Source: Vibrio gallaecicus (lineage in GTDB: Bacteria; Pseudomonadota; Gammaproteobacteria; Enterobacterales; Vibrionaceae). Taken from it: a stretch of 64,000 nt of DNA. The stretch covers positions 868,001 to 932,000 of the forward strand of contig NZ_AP025491.1 in the NCBI RefSeq assembly GCF_024347495.1. The letters run 5' to 3'. Numbering within the stretch: the first letter of the stretch is position 1; each line of letters opens with the position of its first letter. The notes under the pieces are model-generated. The model was not told where the DNA came from. It did not search any database and saw only the letters and a program-made list of their open reading frames with translations. Of the stretch, positions 27,688 to 36,765 are shown one piece after another. The translations under genes and the position numbers were made by a program.

Positions 27688-28275
27688 GTTCTTTGCAACA
27701 GAAGATAATGTGTCTAACCCGTTCTTTATTGCTTTCTCTAATTCATTGTAATGTTTTTTGGCAAATACACGATTATGATCAGATGCCCAGCTTAATAGTT
27801 TTTCATCTTCCCTTATCCTAGAAACATTCTCAGCATAACTCTGGAGCTCTGAAAGAATAGTCGTGGTAATAGTATGAATTTCTTCAGGATAAAATGGCGT
27901 ATGCTTATAGATAATTGATGATGTAGAAAGGTTAGAGTTGAAAAAATCTAAAATTCTCTTATCTTTTTCTTCCAAATTATCACCAAACTTTAAAATATAT
28001 TTTAGCTTTTCTGCTTCCATATTAAGATTAGTAAGTGACTCCCAAATTTCTTGATAAATCTGAAATTCTTTATCAAAACGACTTTGATCAACATGAGCAA
28101 TTTTGGAAAGAGTCTTATCTAACTTAATCTTAATTTCGTTCACTTCAATGTCTTTCAGTTTTTGTAATTCATTTTTCTTGTACATTAAATAGATTGTATA
28201 TACGGCAACATTTAAAGTTGTAACAATCGCAGGTATTCCACCATACAAATTAATAATTTCCGATATGTCCAACAT
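27682..28275 (-). CDS. Membrane-anchored coiled-coil protein (family M1)
   Basis: Started at ATG 28275 behind AGGAG. The 197-residue protein has one N-terminal membrane helix (about 14-31), a basic coil (YKKNELQKLKDIEVNEIKIKLDKTL), then a helical cytoplasmic domain containing RFDKEFQIYQEIWESLTNL and HTPFYPEEIH. The gene at 33896 shares this order and the motifs F-x-KE-x-x-IY-x-EIWE and HKPFY. Function unknown. Confidence 0.7.
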   Translation of the reverse strand: MLDISEIINLYGGIPAIVTTLNVAVYTIYLMYKKNELQKLKDIEVNEIKIKLDKTLSKIAHVDQSRFDKEFQIYQEIWESLTNLNMEAEKLKYILKFGDNLEEKDKRILDFFNSNLSTSSIIYKHTPFYPEEIHTITTTILSELQSYAENVSRIREDEKLLSWASDHNRVFAKKHYNELEKAIKNGLDTLSSVAKNV

Positions 28276-28298
28276 TTTTCTCCTAATCGACGATGAAC

Positions 28299-28423
28299 GT
28301 ATAACGCCCAATTAAGTAGCTGACAACGCTACCAATACACTCAAATTTAACACCATAACCACTGAAGCTAAACCGAGTTGAAAATGCCCAACGTTGACAG
28401 TCTGCTTAAATTGCTTGTTATGG
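28299..28423 (-). repeat. attC27 (class II)
   Basis: Follows the DUF805 gene. Confidence 0.93.
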
Positions 28424-28789
28424 CGCAGGTTCTTTAGGACTGATTCCATATTCATTAGAGCCAGGTTTACTATCCATTAAGGCGAAGAACAAAATTGCTA
28501 AGACACCAATGATTGGAATTAATAAGATAAAAGCCCAATAACCACTATGGCTACTATCGTGAATTCGGCGAACCGTTAGTGAAAGCGAAGGCAAAAAAAT
28601 GAATATTCCATACACTCCACCAAGAAGACCACCACCCAGTTCTGGGTTAAAAGTACCCATTTGGTTATCTAAGAAAGCGAGAGCTAAACTAATAACTAAA
28701 CTGATTAAATAGAAGTACCAAAACTCTTTTCGTCTGGCTCGACCTTTGAAGACTGCGTACTGCTTGATTGCACTAATGAAATATTCCAC
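28418..28789 (-). CDS. DUF805 inner-membrane protein
   Basis: The GTG at 28789 follows AAGGAAAG. The 123-residue protein shows the DUF805 signature: FKGRARRKEFWYFYL, TVRRIHDSSHSGYW and the terminal GSNEYG. It has about four membrane segments. The family is widespread in bacterial inner membranes and common in integron cassettes; its job is not established. Confidence 0.93.
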   Translation of the reverse strand: MEYFISAIKQYAVFKGRARRKEFWYFYLISLVISLALAFLDNQMGTFNPELGGGLLGGVYGIFIFLPSLSLTVRRIHDSSHSGYWAFILLIPIIGVLAILFFALMDSKPGSNEYGISPKEPAP

Positions 28790-28824
28790 TTATCTTTCCT
28801 TGATGATGAAAAGTCGACTATGCG

Positions 28825-28921
28825 CCATAACGCCGCATTAAGGTGTGAGCGGCGCTTGGTAATACTTGAGCGAAGCGAAAGCGCCAAGCGTTGCGAATCA
28901 CTCTTAAATGCTTTGTTATGT
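28825..28921 (-). repeat. attC28 (class IV)
   Basis: 97 bp; follows the 105-residue hypothetical gene. Confidence 0.93.
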
Positions 28922-28926
28922 GCGTC

Positions 28927-29244
28927 CTAAAGGTAAGGATGCGATCCAACCATATAATGAACTAAGGCTACCAAACTTAATGTATCTTGATGTTTTGGGT
29001 AACCTTCAGGAAAGTTACCACCATTCATTGGATTATATGTTACGCCTACTTTCCTATAACCTTTCGCTTTGCAAAAAGCACTTACTGCATCTAAGTCACT
29101 CCACGAAAAAGTGCTAGTTCGACCCTGAGAATTTGTAATTGATATATTTTGCGAAGAAAAAGCAAAGTCAATAGATGAACGACCACCTAACGTGGGAATT
29201 GAAAGCTCACATAGTTTCAGTAGATCTTCATTCGTTCGTTTCAT
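28927..29244 (-). CDS. Hypothetical protein, 105 residues
   Basis: Soluble, no signal peptide, mixed fold. The ATG has GAGGT 10 bases upstream, and TATACT further up could be a -10 box, so the cassette may carry its own promoter. The motif GVTYNPMNGGNFPEGYP is distinctive but I cannot link it to a family. Confidence 0.6.
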   Translation of the reverse strand: MKRTNEDLLKLCELSIPTLGGRSSIDFAFSSQNISITNSQGRTSTFSWSDLDAVSAFCKAKGYRKVGVTYNPMNGGNFPEGYPKHQDTLSLVALVHYMVGSHPYL

Positions 29245-29306
29245 ATCATTAATACCTCAGAAAAATTGCAGTATACCATGAGGTATAATCTTCGGTACGG
29301 TAAAGC

Positions 29307-29431
29307 ACATAACGCCCAATTAAGTAGCTGACAACGCTACCTTTACACTCAAATTTATCACCTAAATCACTGAAGAAAAACTAAGTTGAGAATGCCAAGC
29401 GTTGACAGTCTGCTTAAATTGCTTGTTATGT
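29307..29431 (-). repeat. attC29 (class II)
   Basis: Follows the LprI-like gene. Confidence 0.93.
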
Positions 29432-29445
29432 GCTTAGCTGATTAG

Positions 29446-29865
29446 TTACTGCTTAGGTTCAGGTAAAACTGGTGGAGTACTGTCCATATAGGTTAAGAAG
29501 TTTGCCCAAACCTCATGAGTTCTCTGCTTCGTCAGCTTAGTTTCACACGAAATATACATTACACCGCGAATTGTACCTTCACGCCATTGCGTATAAATAG
29601 AGTCACAATGGGAAGACATATAAGCTTGCCAGTCGTTTTGAGCAACCTTGATAGCTTTAACTAACTCAGGGTCATAAGAGTTATGCTCAAAGCTTGCATC
29701 CAAGTACTTTGATAGTTCTTCCTTTGCAGAGTCTCGTTCAATTGATGCGCACCCATTAATTTGAAGGGTATTCACAGCATTGTTGCAATCGAAAGCTACA
29801 TCTTCAGCCGAAACTATAGCAGTAAAAACCAAACTAGACAGAGCCAATAATAATCGACTTTTCAT
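29446..29865 (-). CDS. LprI/DUF1311-like periplasmic protein
   Basis: GAGGAAAGTG sets the start at ATG 29865. A signal peptide (MKSRLLLALSSLVFTAIVSA) precedes a 119-residue mature part with four cysteines and the DUF1311 pattern: FDCNNAVNTLQINGCAS, a helical middle, WQAYMSSHCDS and VMYISCETKLTKQRTHEV. LprI-type proteins inhibit lysozymes; that activity here is inference from family. Confidence 0.85.
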   Translation of the reverse strand: MKSRLLLALSSLVFTAIVSAEDVAFDCNNAVNTLQINGCASIERDSAKEELSKYLDASFEHNSYDPELVKAIKVAQNDWQAYMSSHCDSIYTQWREGTIRGVMYISCETKLTKQRTHEVWANFLTYMDSTPPVLPEPKQ

Positions 29866-29881
29866 CACTTTCCTCATAAGC

Positions 29882-30008
29882 ACATAACGCCGCGTTAAGT
29901 AGTGAGCAACGCCACCACCCGACCTAAACCATTGTGCCGTAAACACTAAAATTGAATCAAACCGAAAATGCCAAGCATTGGGAATCTGCCTTAAACGCTT
30001 TGTTAGGT
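29882..30008 (-). repeat. attC30 (class I)
   Basis: Follows the frameshifted 210-residue gene. Confidence 0.92.
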
Positions 30009-30638
30009 TAATGGCTCAACATTTCTACTAACTTATTCCCAACAGGAGAGCGATAAACTTGCTTCCCCCATGTAGGGTCAGATCTGGCGTCACTTCGCTC
30101 TTTTGATATAAGTTCTGACAACACCAGCCTATAGATATACGATTTATCTTCATAATTTGGAATTTCCTTAAGCCTTTCATACTTATCTTTGCATCCGGCA
30201 TTAATTCCACTATAAGTCATCAGTACGACAATGTGAGCTACGCTAAAGCCATCTAATAGAGCTAGGTAATAGTTGTATTCTTCTTGATCGTCGAACACCA
30301 CGACTGTTGCGTTAATCAAAACAGATTTCAAATACTCTAACTTTTCTTTTTGAGAAGTCTTCACTGCGGTTTGTGATAAGCTAAGCAAGAAGTCAATAAA
30401 CTGTTCATTAGACTGAATTTCTTCAATACTAAATCCTTTTTGGGTTACCAACGTATTTACCGCATCAGTAACTTCTACACACCATTTTTCAAGTCGTTTT
30501 TCATAGGGTGCAGTAAGCAAGGCTTGTAAAATATTACTCCCAGCGGGAACAATACTGGCAATCATCTGAGATACGCGGTAAAGCTTGTCAGCCGCAGGCT
30601 CCACAGAAGGAAAAAATATCGGTTTCGACTTTATTCAA
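30008..30638 (-). pseudogene. Hypothetical gene, frameshift in a six-A run
   Basis: AAGGAG five bases before a TTG at 30638 begins a frame that stops after about 15 codons. Dropping one A from the run 30611-30616 gives MNKVETDIFPSVEPAADKLYRVSQMIA, which leads into a 198-codon open frame. The restored protein is about 209 residues, helical and soluble. IVPAGSNILQALLTAPYEKRLEKW recalls a family of cytosolic proteins seen in phage and defence contexts, but no firm name. Confidence 0.7.
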
Positions 30639-30653
30639 AACAACTCCTTATTA

Positions 30654-30778
30654 ACCTAACGCCCAATTAAGTAGCTGACAACGCTACCCATAAACTCAAA
30701 TTTACTACCTAAATCACTGAAGCTAAACCGAGTTGAAAATGCCACGCGTTGACAGTCTGCTTAAATTGCTTGTTATGT
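30654..30778 (-). repeat. attC31 (class II)
   Basis: Follows the YqfO-like gene. Confidence 0.93.
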
Positions 30779-30792
30779 TTGTGGTTGATTGG

Positions 30793-31116
30793 CTATTCGA
30801 ACTGATGATTTGCTAATGGGATGATATTTATAGCCACTTCTTCATAAGGATGAACTTCACGAACAACATTAAGTGCAGTTTGCACCTGTGACTTTTTACA
30901 ACGCACATCAATACGGACTTCATGACCAAAGTTAATCTGGGATTTCTCACCAGTCACTGGTTTAGCATTAATACTTGGGCGCCAAAACCCTGAGATTTGA
31001 ACTACTGAAACTACACTGTCGTAATCGCCAACAACGCCGGCACCAACCGAGATTAAAGCATCTCGAATAGGGATAGCCTCCGATTCTTGTGCGTAAATTT
31101 CTAGCTTAAATTCCAT
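30793..31116 (-). CDS. YqfO/NIF3-associated ferredoxin-like domain protein
   Basis: Started at the ATG of MEFKLEIYA behind GAGGAT. At 107 residues it is a stand-alone domain like the one inserted in NIF3/YqfO proteins and related to CutA: IPIRDALISVGAGVVGDYDSV, GFWRP, and VVREVHPYEEVAINIIPL near the end. Such proteins form oligomers and may bind metal or nucleotide; the role is unclear. Confidence 0.8.
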   Translation of the reverse strand: MEFKLEIYAQESEAIPIRDALISVGAGVVGDYDSVVSVVQISGFWRPSINAKPVTGEKSQINFGHEVRIDVRCKKSQVQTALNVVREVHPYEEVAINIIPLANHQFE

Positions 31117-31130
31117 TTTATCCTCGAAAA

Positions 31131-31255
31131 ACATAACGCCCAATTAAGTAGCTGACAACGCTACCAATACACCCAAATTTACCACCGAAATCACTGAAGC
31201 TGAACCGAACTAAAAATGCCAAGCGTTGACAGTCTGCTTAAATTGCTTGTTAGCT
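31131..31255 (-). repeat. attC32 (class II)
   Basis: Closes the cassette whose only gene candidate is on the plus strand. Confidence 0.93.
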
Positions 31256-31441
31256 GGTTTTGTAAACCTTTATGACATTCAAGTAAGTTATGAATAAGCC
31301 ACCACTTAAAGTAACGAGAAGATGTTCACAAAACAAACCCAAACTCATTCCCTACAACTACTTATACCAAGTACATAATATCTTGTACGAATATCTAAAT
31401 ATGACATGCAATTACTATAAGGCTCACCAATTGATATGAAA

Positions 31442-31470
31442 TTGAAATCATAACAATTAGAGTCTATGTT
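31442..31470 (+). promoter_or_regulatory. Possible plus-strand promoter inside a cassette
   Basis: TTGAAA and TATGTT with a 17-base spacer, in AT-rich DNA about 30 bases before the plus-strand ORF. Pattern match only. The remainder of 31256-31500 shows no gene. Confidence 0.3.
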
Positions 31471-31502
31471 ATTTATAGTCCCTAAAATAAAGGTAAATTC
31501 CC

Positions 31503-31694
31503 ATGGAAACGTTGTTTAAGTCAGCAATCAAAAGCAGCAAGCGAACACCTGTAACTAGCTTATTCGTACAGAATGGTTTTAAGATCGCTATGACCGATTT
31601 TGATGATGTTGTATTCGAGAAAAATAACATAAAAGTCGGCGCACATTTCGACCTGAATTCGGACTTAAAGTCGGTGGTGCTGTTAACTAAATAG
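31503..31694 (+). CDS. Small hypothetical protein, antisense to the array
   Basis: A 63-residue frame on the strand opposite to the other cassette genes, with AAGGTAA nine bases before the ATG. The product is soluble with charged ends. The minus strand of this 480-bp cassette has no credible gene, so this ORF or a non-coding function must be its content. No family recognised. A short hairpin (31715-31721 with 31735-31741) follows. Confidence 0.5.
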   Translation: METLFKSAIKSSKRTPVTSLFVQNGFKIAMTDFDDVVFEKNNIKVGAHFDLNSDLKSVVLLTK

Positions 31695-31737
31695 ACTATA
31701 AAACTCTGATGTATAGCTGGCGGAAAAGTGGTAAGCC

Positions 31738-31865
31738 AGCTAACGCCGCATTAAGGTGTGAGCAACGCTACCGCTAAACCTAACCATGCCACCGTAAACA
31801 CAAAACCCAACGAGGGAATGAAAAATGCCAAGCGTTGGGAATCACTCTTAAATGCTTTGTTAGTA
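31738..31865 (-). repeat. attC33 (class V)
   Basis: Follows the Imm70-like gene. Confidence 0.92.
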
Positions 31866-32276
31866 CTCTACTACGAGCACTGACTTTAAGTTAGTTGATG
31901 CATCTTCCAGTGCTTCAATTAATGTCGAAATCAACTCACGCCCTGTAGACGTAATGAAGTAATCTCCAAGAGATCTAATATCTGGTGATATTTCTTGCCC
32001 CCAAGGAGGTAGTTCGCTCCGACTTTCAATGTCCCACACGACCTTATATGGAGTTAAACAACATAATTCTCTTTGAATTTGCCTAAGTTCCATTATGGCG
32101 ATATCGGCAAAATTTGGCTCTAGCCTTCCTTGATACAACTTACCCATCAATATTGGAAACCTAGTTCCCCAACCATTTACTTCTAGATTAGCACTGACCG
32201 TGCTGAAAAAGGCATGAAAGAAATCTGGAGTGCCAATTTCATCCGTAATACAACCAACTTTAATTCCTACAGCCAT
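31860..32276 (-). CDS. Imm70-like immunity protein
   Basis: A 138-residue cytosolic protein with the Imm70 pattern: VGCITDEIGTPDFFHAFFSTV, GWGTRFPILMGKLYQGRL, KVVWDIESR, LPPWGQEI, and LGDYFITSTGRELIS. Imm70 proteins neutralise toxins of polymorphic toxin systems. No cognate toxin is visible next to it, so it would act as an orphan immunity gene against rival cells. Confidence 0.8.
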   Translation of the reverse strand: MAVGIKVGCITDEIGTPDFFHAFFSTVSANLEVNGWGTRFPILMGKLYQGRLEPNFADIAIMELRQIQRELCCLTPYKVVWDIESRSELPPWGQEISPDIRSLGDYFITSTGRELISTLIEALEDASTNLKSVLVVEY

Positions 32277-32294
32277 ACTTATCCTTCACGAGAG

Positions 32295-32392
32295 TACTAA
32301 CGCCTTGCTAAGCTGTGAGTGAACGAGTGCCATGTCTGAGCGAAGCGAGTTCGGCACGCGTTTACGAATCAGACTTAAGCAATTTGTTATGT
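32295..32392 (-). repeat. attC34 (unique short class)
   Basis: 98 bp, arms gccttgctaagctgtgag / cttaagcaatttgtta with a gagcgaagcgagttcgg spacer; no second copy here. Confidence 0.88.
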
Positions 32393-32420
32393 GCGAAACT
32401 CAAATCTATCCTAGACGTTC

Positions 32421-32798
32421 TCATGTAATTGAAATCACAATTGGTAATGTACCTGGTGCAACAAACTGACTATCACAAGCTTCATCCCAGTGATAATGAC
32501 AACCCACTTCGGCTTCAAGGTCAAAATCAAAGAAAGAAGCCAGTACCTTAAGGCTTACCACATTTCCTTCGATGACTACACCCTTACCATCAACGTATCT
32601 TGCACTCGCGGGTCTATTAATAACTGTTACTGTTAAATTTGATTCAAGAAAATCATAGAGCCCTGAGCCTCCATTAGTATCAAACTCAAAAACTATTTGA
32701 GCTTTGGCTTGGATGCTATTTAACTTCTTATACACTTTCTGCAATTCTTCAACAGAACCAGAAATTTCAATTTCATCATCAGAACGATAAAGTTTCAT
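32421..32798 (-). CDS. Hypothetical protein, possibly immunity-like (Imm32-type)
   Basis: Started at the ATG of MKLYRSDDEIEI behind AAGGAAA; the longer frame is attC translation. The 125-residue product opens with a beta hairpin and GSVEELQKVYKKLNSIQ, and ends with CHYHWDEACDSQFVAPGTLPIVISI. The order loosely matches Imm32-type immunity proteins. Treat as a guess. Confidence 0.55.
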   Translation of the reverse strand: MKLYRSDDEIEISGSVEELQKVYKKLNSIQAKAQIVFEFDTNGGSGLYDFLESNLTVTVINRPASARYVDGKGVVIEGNVVSLKVLASFFDFDLEAEVGCHYHWDEACDSQFVAPGTLPIVISIT

Positions 32799-32811
32799 AG
32801 TTTTCCTTCGC

Positions 32812-32937
32812 ACATAACGCCCTGTTAAGGTGTGAGCAACGCAATACCGATGCCGCCGCATACCACCTTAAACACTAAACGCAACGCATAGTAAAAATGC
32901 CACGCGTTGCGAATCACTCTTAAACAGTTTGTTATAT
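32812..32937 (-). repeat. attC35 (class III)
   Basis: Follows the frameshifted membrane gene. Confidence 0.93.
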
Positions 32938-32939
32938 GC

Positions 32940-33705
32940 TTATTGTGGTAAGTTTTGACCCACTAACCAAGTAACAAATAGAATTAAATTAAGTAGTAAT
33001 GGCATCAAAAGGTCAAAAGCATCTTTGCTAGTTAACAGTACTTTTGAATATACACGAAGAACACCAAAGCTAAGTTTATTTTTTAACCACCAGCTTTGGA
33101 TGCGGTTTGACTGGTAATACGAATCGCCCCCCTCTTCAAAGAAACCTTTTAATCCCCAACTGTCCTTTTGTTCTTTATTATTAAATGCTGCCTCATCGAT
33201 TGTGTATGCTGGATTTTCATGCACAGTAATTCTTAAAAGTTCGTATTCTTTGTTGTATAAAAAACTCAAAGCTAACCATCTGTTCCCACTCTGATTCTGG
33301 ATTATCATAGTGTTCTAGCTTTACGCTCGGAATAGATGAATCTTCTTCAGATATGACAACCTGATAGCTAAGCTCGGGCGAATATATGTGCTGCTGTATG
33401 AAGTTTTTACCTGACTTTGTCGATGAAAAAAAATGCCCTAATGATTGAAAGTAGTAACCTCTCATTAGAGGTAAATTGTGGAGCACAAATCTGTATGCTG
33501 TATATGCAACTAATGCCCAATACAGATAGACCAACCGGTCTACATTTTCAAAGTTAACAGTTGGCAGCCAAGGAATCGTAATTTTCGCACCTGTAAGGTC
33601 GACACCAATAATTACATGAAAAAGACCAATGCAAAAAAGTGTCAGTAACCCTTTGGTTGAGTTTGTAAACGTAGGTTCTGTAATTGTATTAATTGGATTT
33701 AACAT
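32940..33705 (-). pseudogene. Membrane protein gene, frameshift in a six-A run
   Basis: The upstream frame (from ATG 33705, or TTG 33723) encodes two membrane helices (LLTLFCIGLFHVII, VYLYWALVAYTAY) and a soluble part up to EWEQMVSFEF. The downstream frame continues LYNKEYELLRITVHENPAYTI and ends with a third helix (LLMPLLLNLILFVTWLV). Dropping one A at 33259-33264 joins them into about 255 residues. Family unknown. Confidence 0.7.
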
Positions 33706-33768
33706 CAGCTTGGATTGGTTCAAATAAAGAGTACGACGAACTATAACATACGTTGTAGATTTGATTGC

Positions 33769-33893
33769 ATATAACGCCCAATTAAGTAGCTGACAACGCT
33801 ACCAATACACTCAAATTTACCACCGAAATCATTGAAGCTAAACCGAGTTGAAAATGCCGAGCGTTGACAGTCTGCTTAAATTGCTTGTTAGCC
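33769..33893 (-). repeat. attC36 (class II)
   Basis: Follows the second coiled-coil (family M1) gene. Confidence 0.93.
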
Positions 33894-33895
33894 GT

Positions 33896-34509
33896 TTATA
33901 ACACCTTGACCGATTCAAGTCTTTCTTGTATTGCAGTGCACGCATCATCAATAAGTGAAGAAATTTCCCGGCTATTTGCAACAGCCTCTTTATAATAATC
34001 AGGATCATTCTTTTTACCTACATCAAAGTCTACACTTTCGTGATGACATTTAGTTCTGACATTAGATAAAGCTTCATAGACAGAAGAAGAGTAAAACGGC
34101 TTATGCGTCTGTAATAGCAATGAAAAACTATTAAAGGGATCTATGAATTGTGTCATTCGTTCCTGTTTTCTTTCGTCTTCGCTTTGTTTCGGGTCTACGT
34201 AATCCATAATTGGGCGTAGACCATCGGTGGCGATTTTTAAACTGACCAATGCTTCCCATATTTCACCATAAATTAGGTACTCCTTTTCAAACTGAATTTG
34301 TGAAATAGCAATGGATTTTTGAAGCCCTGCTTCAAGTTTGTTATTTGTTGCTTTTAGCTCTTGCTCAAAAGCTGTTAATTTCGTTTTCATTTCAAGCTTT
34401 TGGGTTTCAATAATTTTAGAAAGCTAGCCTTACTTATAAAACCAAAAATCGCGGCGAGGACTATAGTCGTTCCCCCTAATATTTTTATCAACTCTTCGTA
34501 AACTTCCAT
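33896..34509 (-). pseudogene. Membrane-anchored coiled-coil protein (family M1), frameshifted
   Basis: From ATG 34509, behind GGTGG, the frame gives an N-terminal membrane helix (GGTTIVLAAIFGFI) and stops after 41 codons. Restoring one base near 34425-34433 continues as KIIETQKLEMKTKLTAFEQ into the 164-residue frame with QFEKEYLIYGEIWEALVSL and HKPFYSSS. The order matches the gene at 27682. Without repair, an ATG at 34390 could give a soluble, unanchored version. Confidence 0.72.
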
Positions 34510-34522
34510 ATCCACCTTAAAC

Positions 34523-34646
34523 GGCTAACGCCCAATTAAGTAGCTGACAACGCTACCGTTATACTCAAAATTACCACCGAAATCACTGAAGCTAAACCGA
34601 GTTGAAAATGCCAGCGTTGACAGTCTGCTTAAATTGCTTGTTATAG
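34523..34646 (-). repeat. attC37 (class II)
   Basis: One base shorter than usual (gccagcgttgac); follows the DUF6678-like gene. Confidence 0.92.
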
Positions 34647-34653
34647 GGCGGAC

Positions 34654-34959
34654 TCAAACATAATCGACAAACTGACCATCCGCTATGTAACCGTATACTC
34701 TGAAACCATTTTCAATTTCATGACCGGGAAGATTAATTTTCTGTAGTTCAAATCTAATTAATTCATGATGAATGGAACCTTTAGTTTTCAGCTCAACCCA
34801 TTCGATACAACGAAAGCCACCGATTTCAAAATGATAATACCACTCACCGTCCCAGCTAGAGATATACCCACTTTCTATATCTTTAGTCCGCCACTTGGGG
34901 CTATGAGCTTCAAGTGAATACATCTTAAGACGCAGCTCATTCCATTTTGTCTCATTCAT
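34654..34959 (-). CDS. Hypothetical protein, DUF6678-like
   Basis: Started at the ATG of MNETKWNELRLKMYSLE; an ATG four codons upstream is possible and neither has a strong ribosome-binding site. The 101-residue product has PKWRTKDIESGYISSWDGEWYYHF and CIEWVELK, a pattern I associate loosely with DUF6678. No known activity. Confidence 0.6.
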   Translation of the reverse strand: MNETKWNELRLKMYSLEAHSPKWRTKDIESGYISSWDGEWYYHFEIGGFRCIEWVELKTKGSIHHELIRFELQKINLPGHEIENGFRVYGYIADGQFVDYV

Positions 34960-34985
34960 TACGCTAAACATAAATATCCGAAGCC

Positions 34986-35110
34986 CTATAACGCCCAATT
35001 AAGTAGCTGACAACGCTACCAATACACTCAAATTTACCACCTAAATCACTGAAGTTAAAACGAGTTGAAAATGCCAAGCGTTGACAGTCTGCTTAAATTG
35101 CTTGTTATGT
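34986..35110 (-). repeat. attC38 (class II)
   Basis: Follows the 124-residue helical gene. Confidence 0.93.
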
Positions 35111-35132
35111 TCGTACTTACCCAAGCCTAGAA

Positions 35133-35507
35133 CTAACCTTCAGCTAACCAACTTTCTGCAAAATATAAAGCTGAAGGTCCCAATAGCGTCCAAAAATGAG
35201 ACAGCTCAAATTCATTATTATGACCGGCAATATTTATTAGGTTTTCAATAAAACAGGTACATGCAGCATTTGAAACACCTGCGTTCTCCGAGTGAATAGC
35301 AGCTTCAACAAACGCAAACAACTTTTCGCAGTGTTCGTAATCACCAAGTAAGAATTTTTCTTCTACAAATGACGTTAATACTGAAAAGAATGAATGGGCA
35401 GATATATCTCCTTTATCATCGATCCAACGGTCAGCTTCAGAGATGAAATGAGCGCGACAATCAGGATAAACTAGGATTAATTCGGGAAGTAGTTGATAAG
35501 ATTCCAA
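35133..35507 (-). CDS. Helical hypothetical protein, DUF7674-like
   Basis: TTGGAGA seven bases before a TTG at 35507 sets the start; the upstream frame is attC. The 124-residue protein is all-helical and acidic: ESYQLLPELILVYP, SFFSVLTSFVEEKFLLGDYEHCEKLFAFVE and CTCFIENLINIAG. The layout recalls DUF7674-type proteins, a weak identification. Confidence 0.6.
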   Translation of the reverse strand: MESYQLLPELILVYPDCRAHFISEADRWIDDKGDISAHSFFSVLTSFVEEKFLLGDYEHCEKLFAFVEAAIHSENAGVSNAACTCFIENLINIAGHNNEFELSHFWTLLGPSALYFAESWLAEG

Positions 35508-35523
35508 TTTATTTTCTCCAAGG

Positions 35524-35651
35524 ACATAACGCCGCGTTAAGTGGTGAGCAACGCAGGCCACTACACTTAAAGTATTGTGCCGTAAACACTTAAGCTGAAG
35601 CAAACCAAAAATGTCGAGCGTTGGGAATCCGTCTTAAACGCTTTGTTATAG
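35524..35651 (-). repeat. attC39 (class I)
   Basis: Follows the frameshifted helical gene. Confidence 0.92.
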
Positions 35652-35657
35652 CGCTGC

Positions 35658-36240
35658 TCACCACGAATGCATATCACTTCTAGCTTCGAGATAGTGCATT
35701 ATCACGGAATCAGCCGCATCTAGCTCTTCGCTAATTTCATTAATCATTTGTCCAAGGTGACGAAGGTTTATGTAAAAAATCCCCTTCAGTTGACCCCTTA
35801 CCATTTCTGTCAGCTGAATACCTAAAGCTCATTGAATCTGGGTCAGCGTGCGCCAACTCATTAACTACGTGTTCTACTAGAGCAAATTTCTTATCAATGC
35901 TGCAGTCGAAGACTTTTCGCAAAATCCCTTTAACCGTTTTCCAGAGTTCATCGATTTTATGGTGCTTTGGATAACTACCTTTTTGATCTAAAAGCTGTCG
36001 ACCGTTACTAACCATATTTTTTAGCAGCAATTCAATATGCTGCCTATACAAAAACACGATCGGATAAACCAAATAATCTTGGTCTCTACCAGTCTCGTTT
36101 ACCTGTAGCACCAATGAATCTGCGGCTAATTTATATCCATTGATATACCCATGTGACATATCTGGATGATAGTTCAGACAAGCATTATTATGCCAATCAC
36201 TATCCGATTTGAATAAGGGCTCAAACTGTTGTTTAGCCAA
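35658..36240 (-). pseudogene. Helical protein gene, 3' frameshift in a six-A run
   Basis: GGAGG five bases before TTG 36240 starts a 166-residue frame (YPIVFLYRQHIELLLKNMV, YPKHHKIDELWKTVKGIL). It ends early; dropping one A at 35774-35779 continues it as DFYINLRHLGQMINEISEELDAAD to a stop at 35658, giving about 193 residues. The helical pattern with a central KHHKIDELW resembles HEPN-type proteins, without a clear catalytic motif. The truncated form lacks its last helix. Confidence 0.7.
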
Positions 36241-36254
36241 AGAAACCTCCTGCG

Positions 36255-36391
36255 CTATAACGCCCTGTTAAGGTGTGAGCAACACAATACCGATGCCGCC
36301 GCAACCAACCAACCAACCACCTTAAACACTAAACGCAACGCATAGCAAAAATGCCAAGCGTTGCGAATCACTCTTGAACAGTTTGTTAGGT
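36255..36391 (-). repeat. attC40 (class III with ccaa expansion)
   Basis: 137 bp; spacer contains four tandem caac/ccaa units near 36302-36318. Follows the 122-residue gene. Confidence 0.9.
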
Positions 36392-36393
36392 GT

Positions 36394-36762
36394 TCAGTCC
36401 CCAATGACTAATTGATTTGGTTTGTTGCCCAAAAACTCTACCCCAACAACCGCTTCCAACTCACTTTCGGTATCAAAATAAACAGCCCATTCAAGCGTTG
36501 AATTTAAAAACACATTTGGATTAGAAAACGTTTTTGCTTCCATCCCATAGCTTTCTCGGTTTTGTTCGATATAGCCGTAACATTCTTTAATTGTTTCCAA
36601 CCATGAAGCAGATATTCGCTTAATAGCTTCTACGTCCTCGTCGGTGACATGTTCTTTCTCTATATAAATAGTTGCACCGTTTAAATTGATGGGCTCAATT
36701 TCCCAATAGCCCTCGCGCTTTATTAGAGCCCCAATACCTTTTATTTCCACATGTTTCTCCAT
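36394..36762 (-). CDS. Hypothetical protein, about 122 residues
   Basis: ATG at 36762, but the GGAGA site fits better with the GTG four codons later. The product is soluble and mixed: a beta N-terminus (VEIKGIGALIKREGYWEIEPI), a helix (DEDVEAIKRISASWLETIKEC) and a beta C-terminus (EWAVYFDTESELEAVVGVEFLG). The N-terminal part recalls DUF6985-type proteins; not certain. Confidence 0.6.
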   Translation of the reverse strand: MEKHVEIKGIGALIKREGYWEIEPINLNGATIYIEKEHVTDEDVEAIKRISASWLETIKECYGYIEQNRESYGMEAKTFSNPNVFLNSTLEWAVYFDTESELEAVVGVEFLGNKPNQLVIGD

Positions 36763-36765
36763 GAC

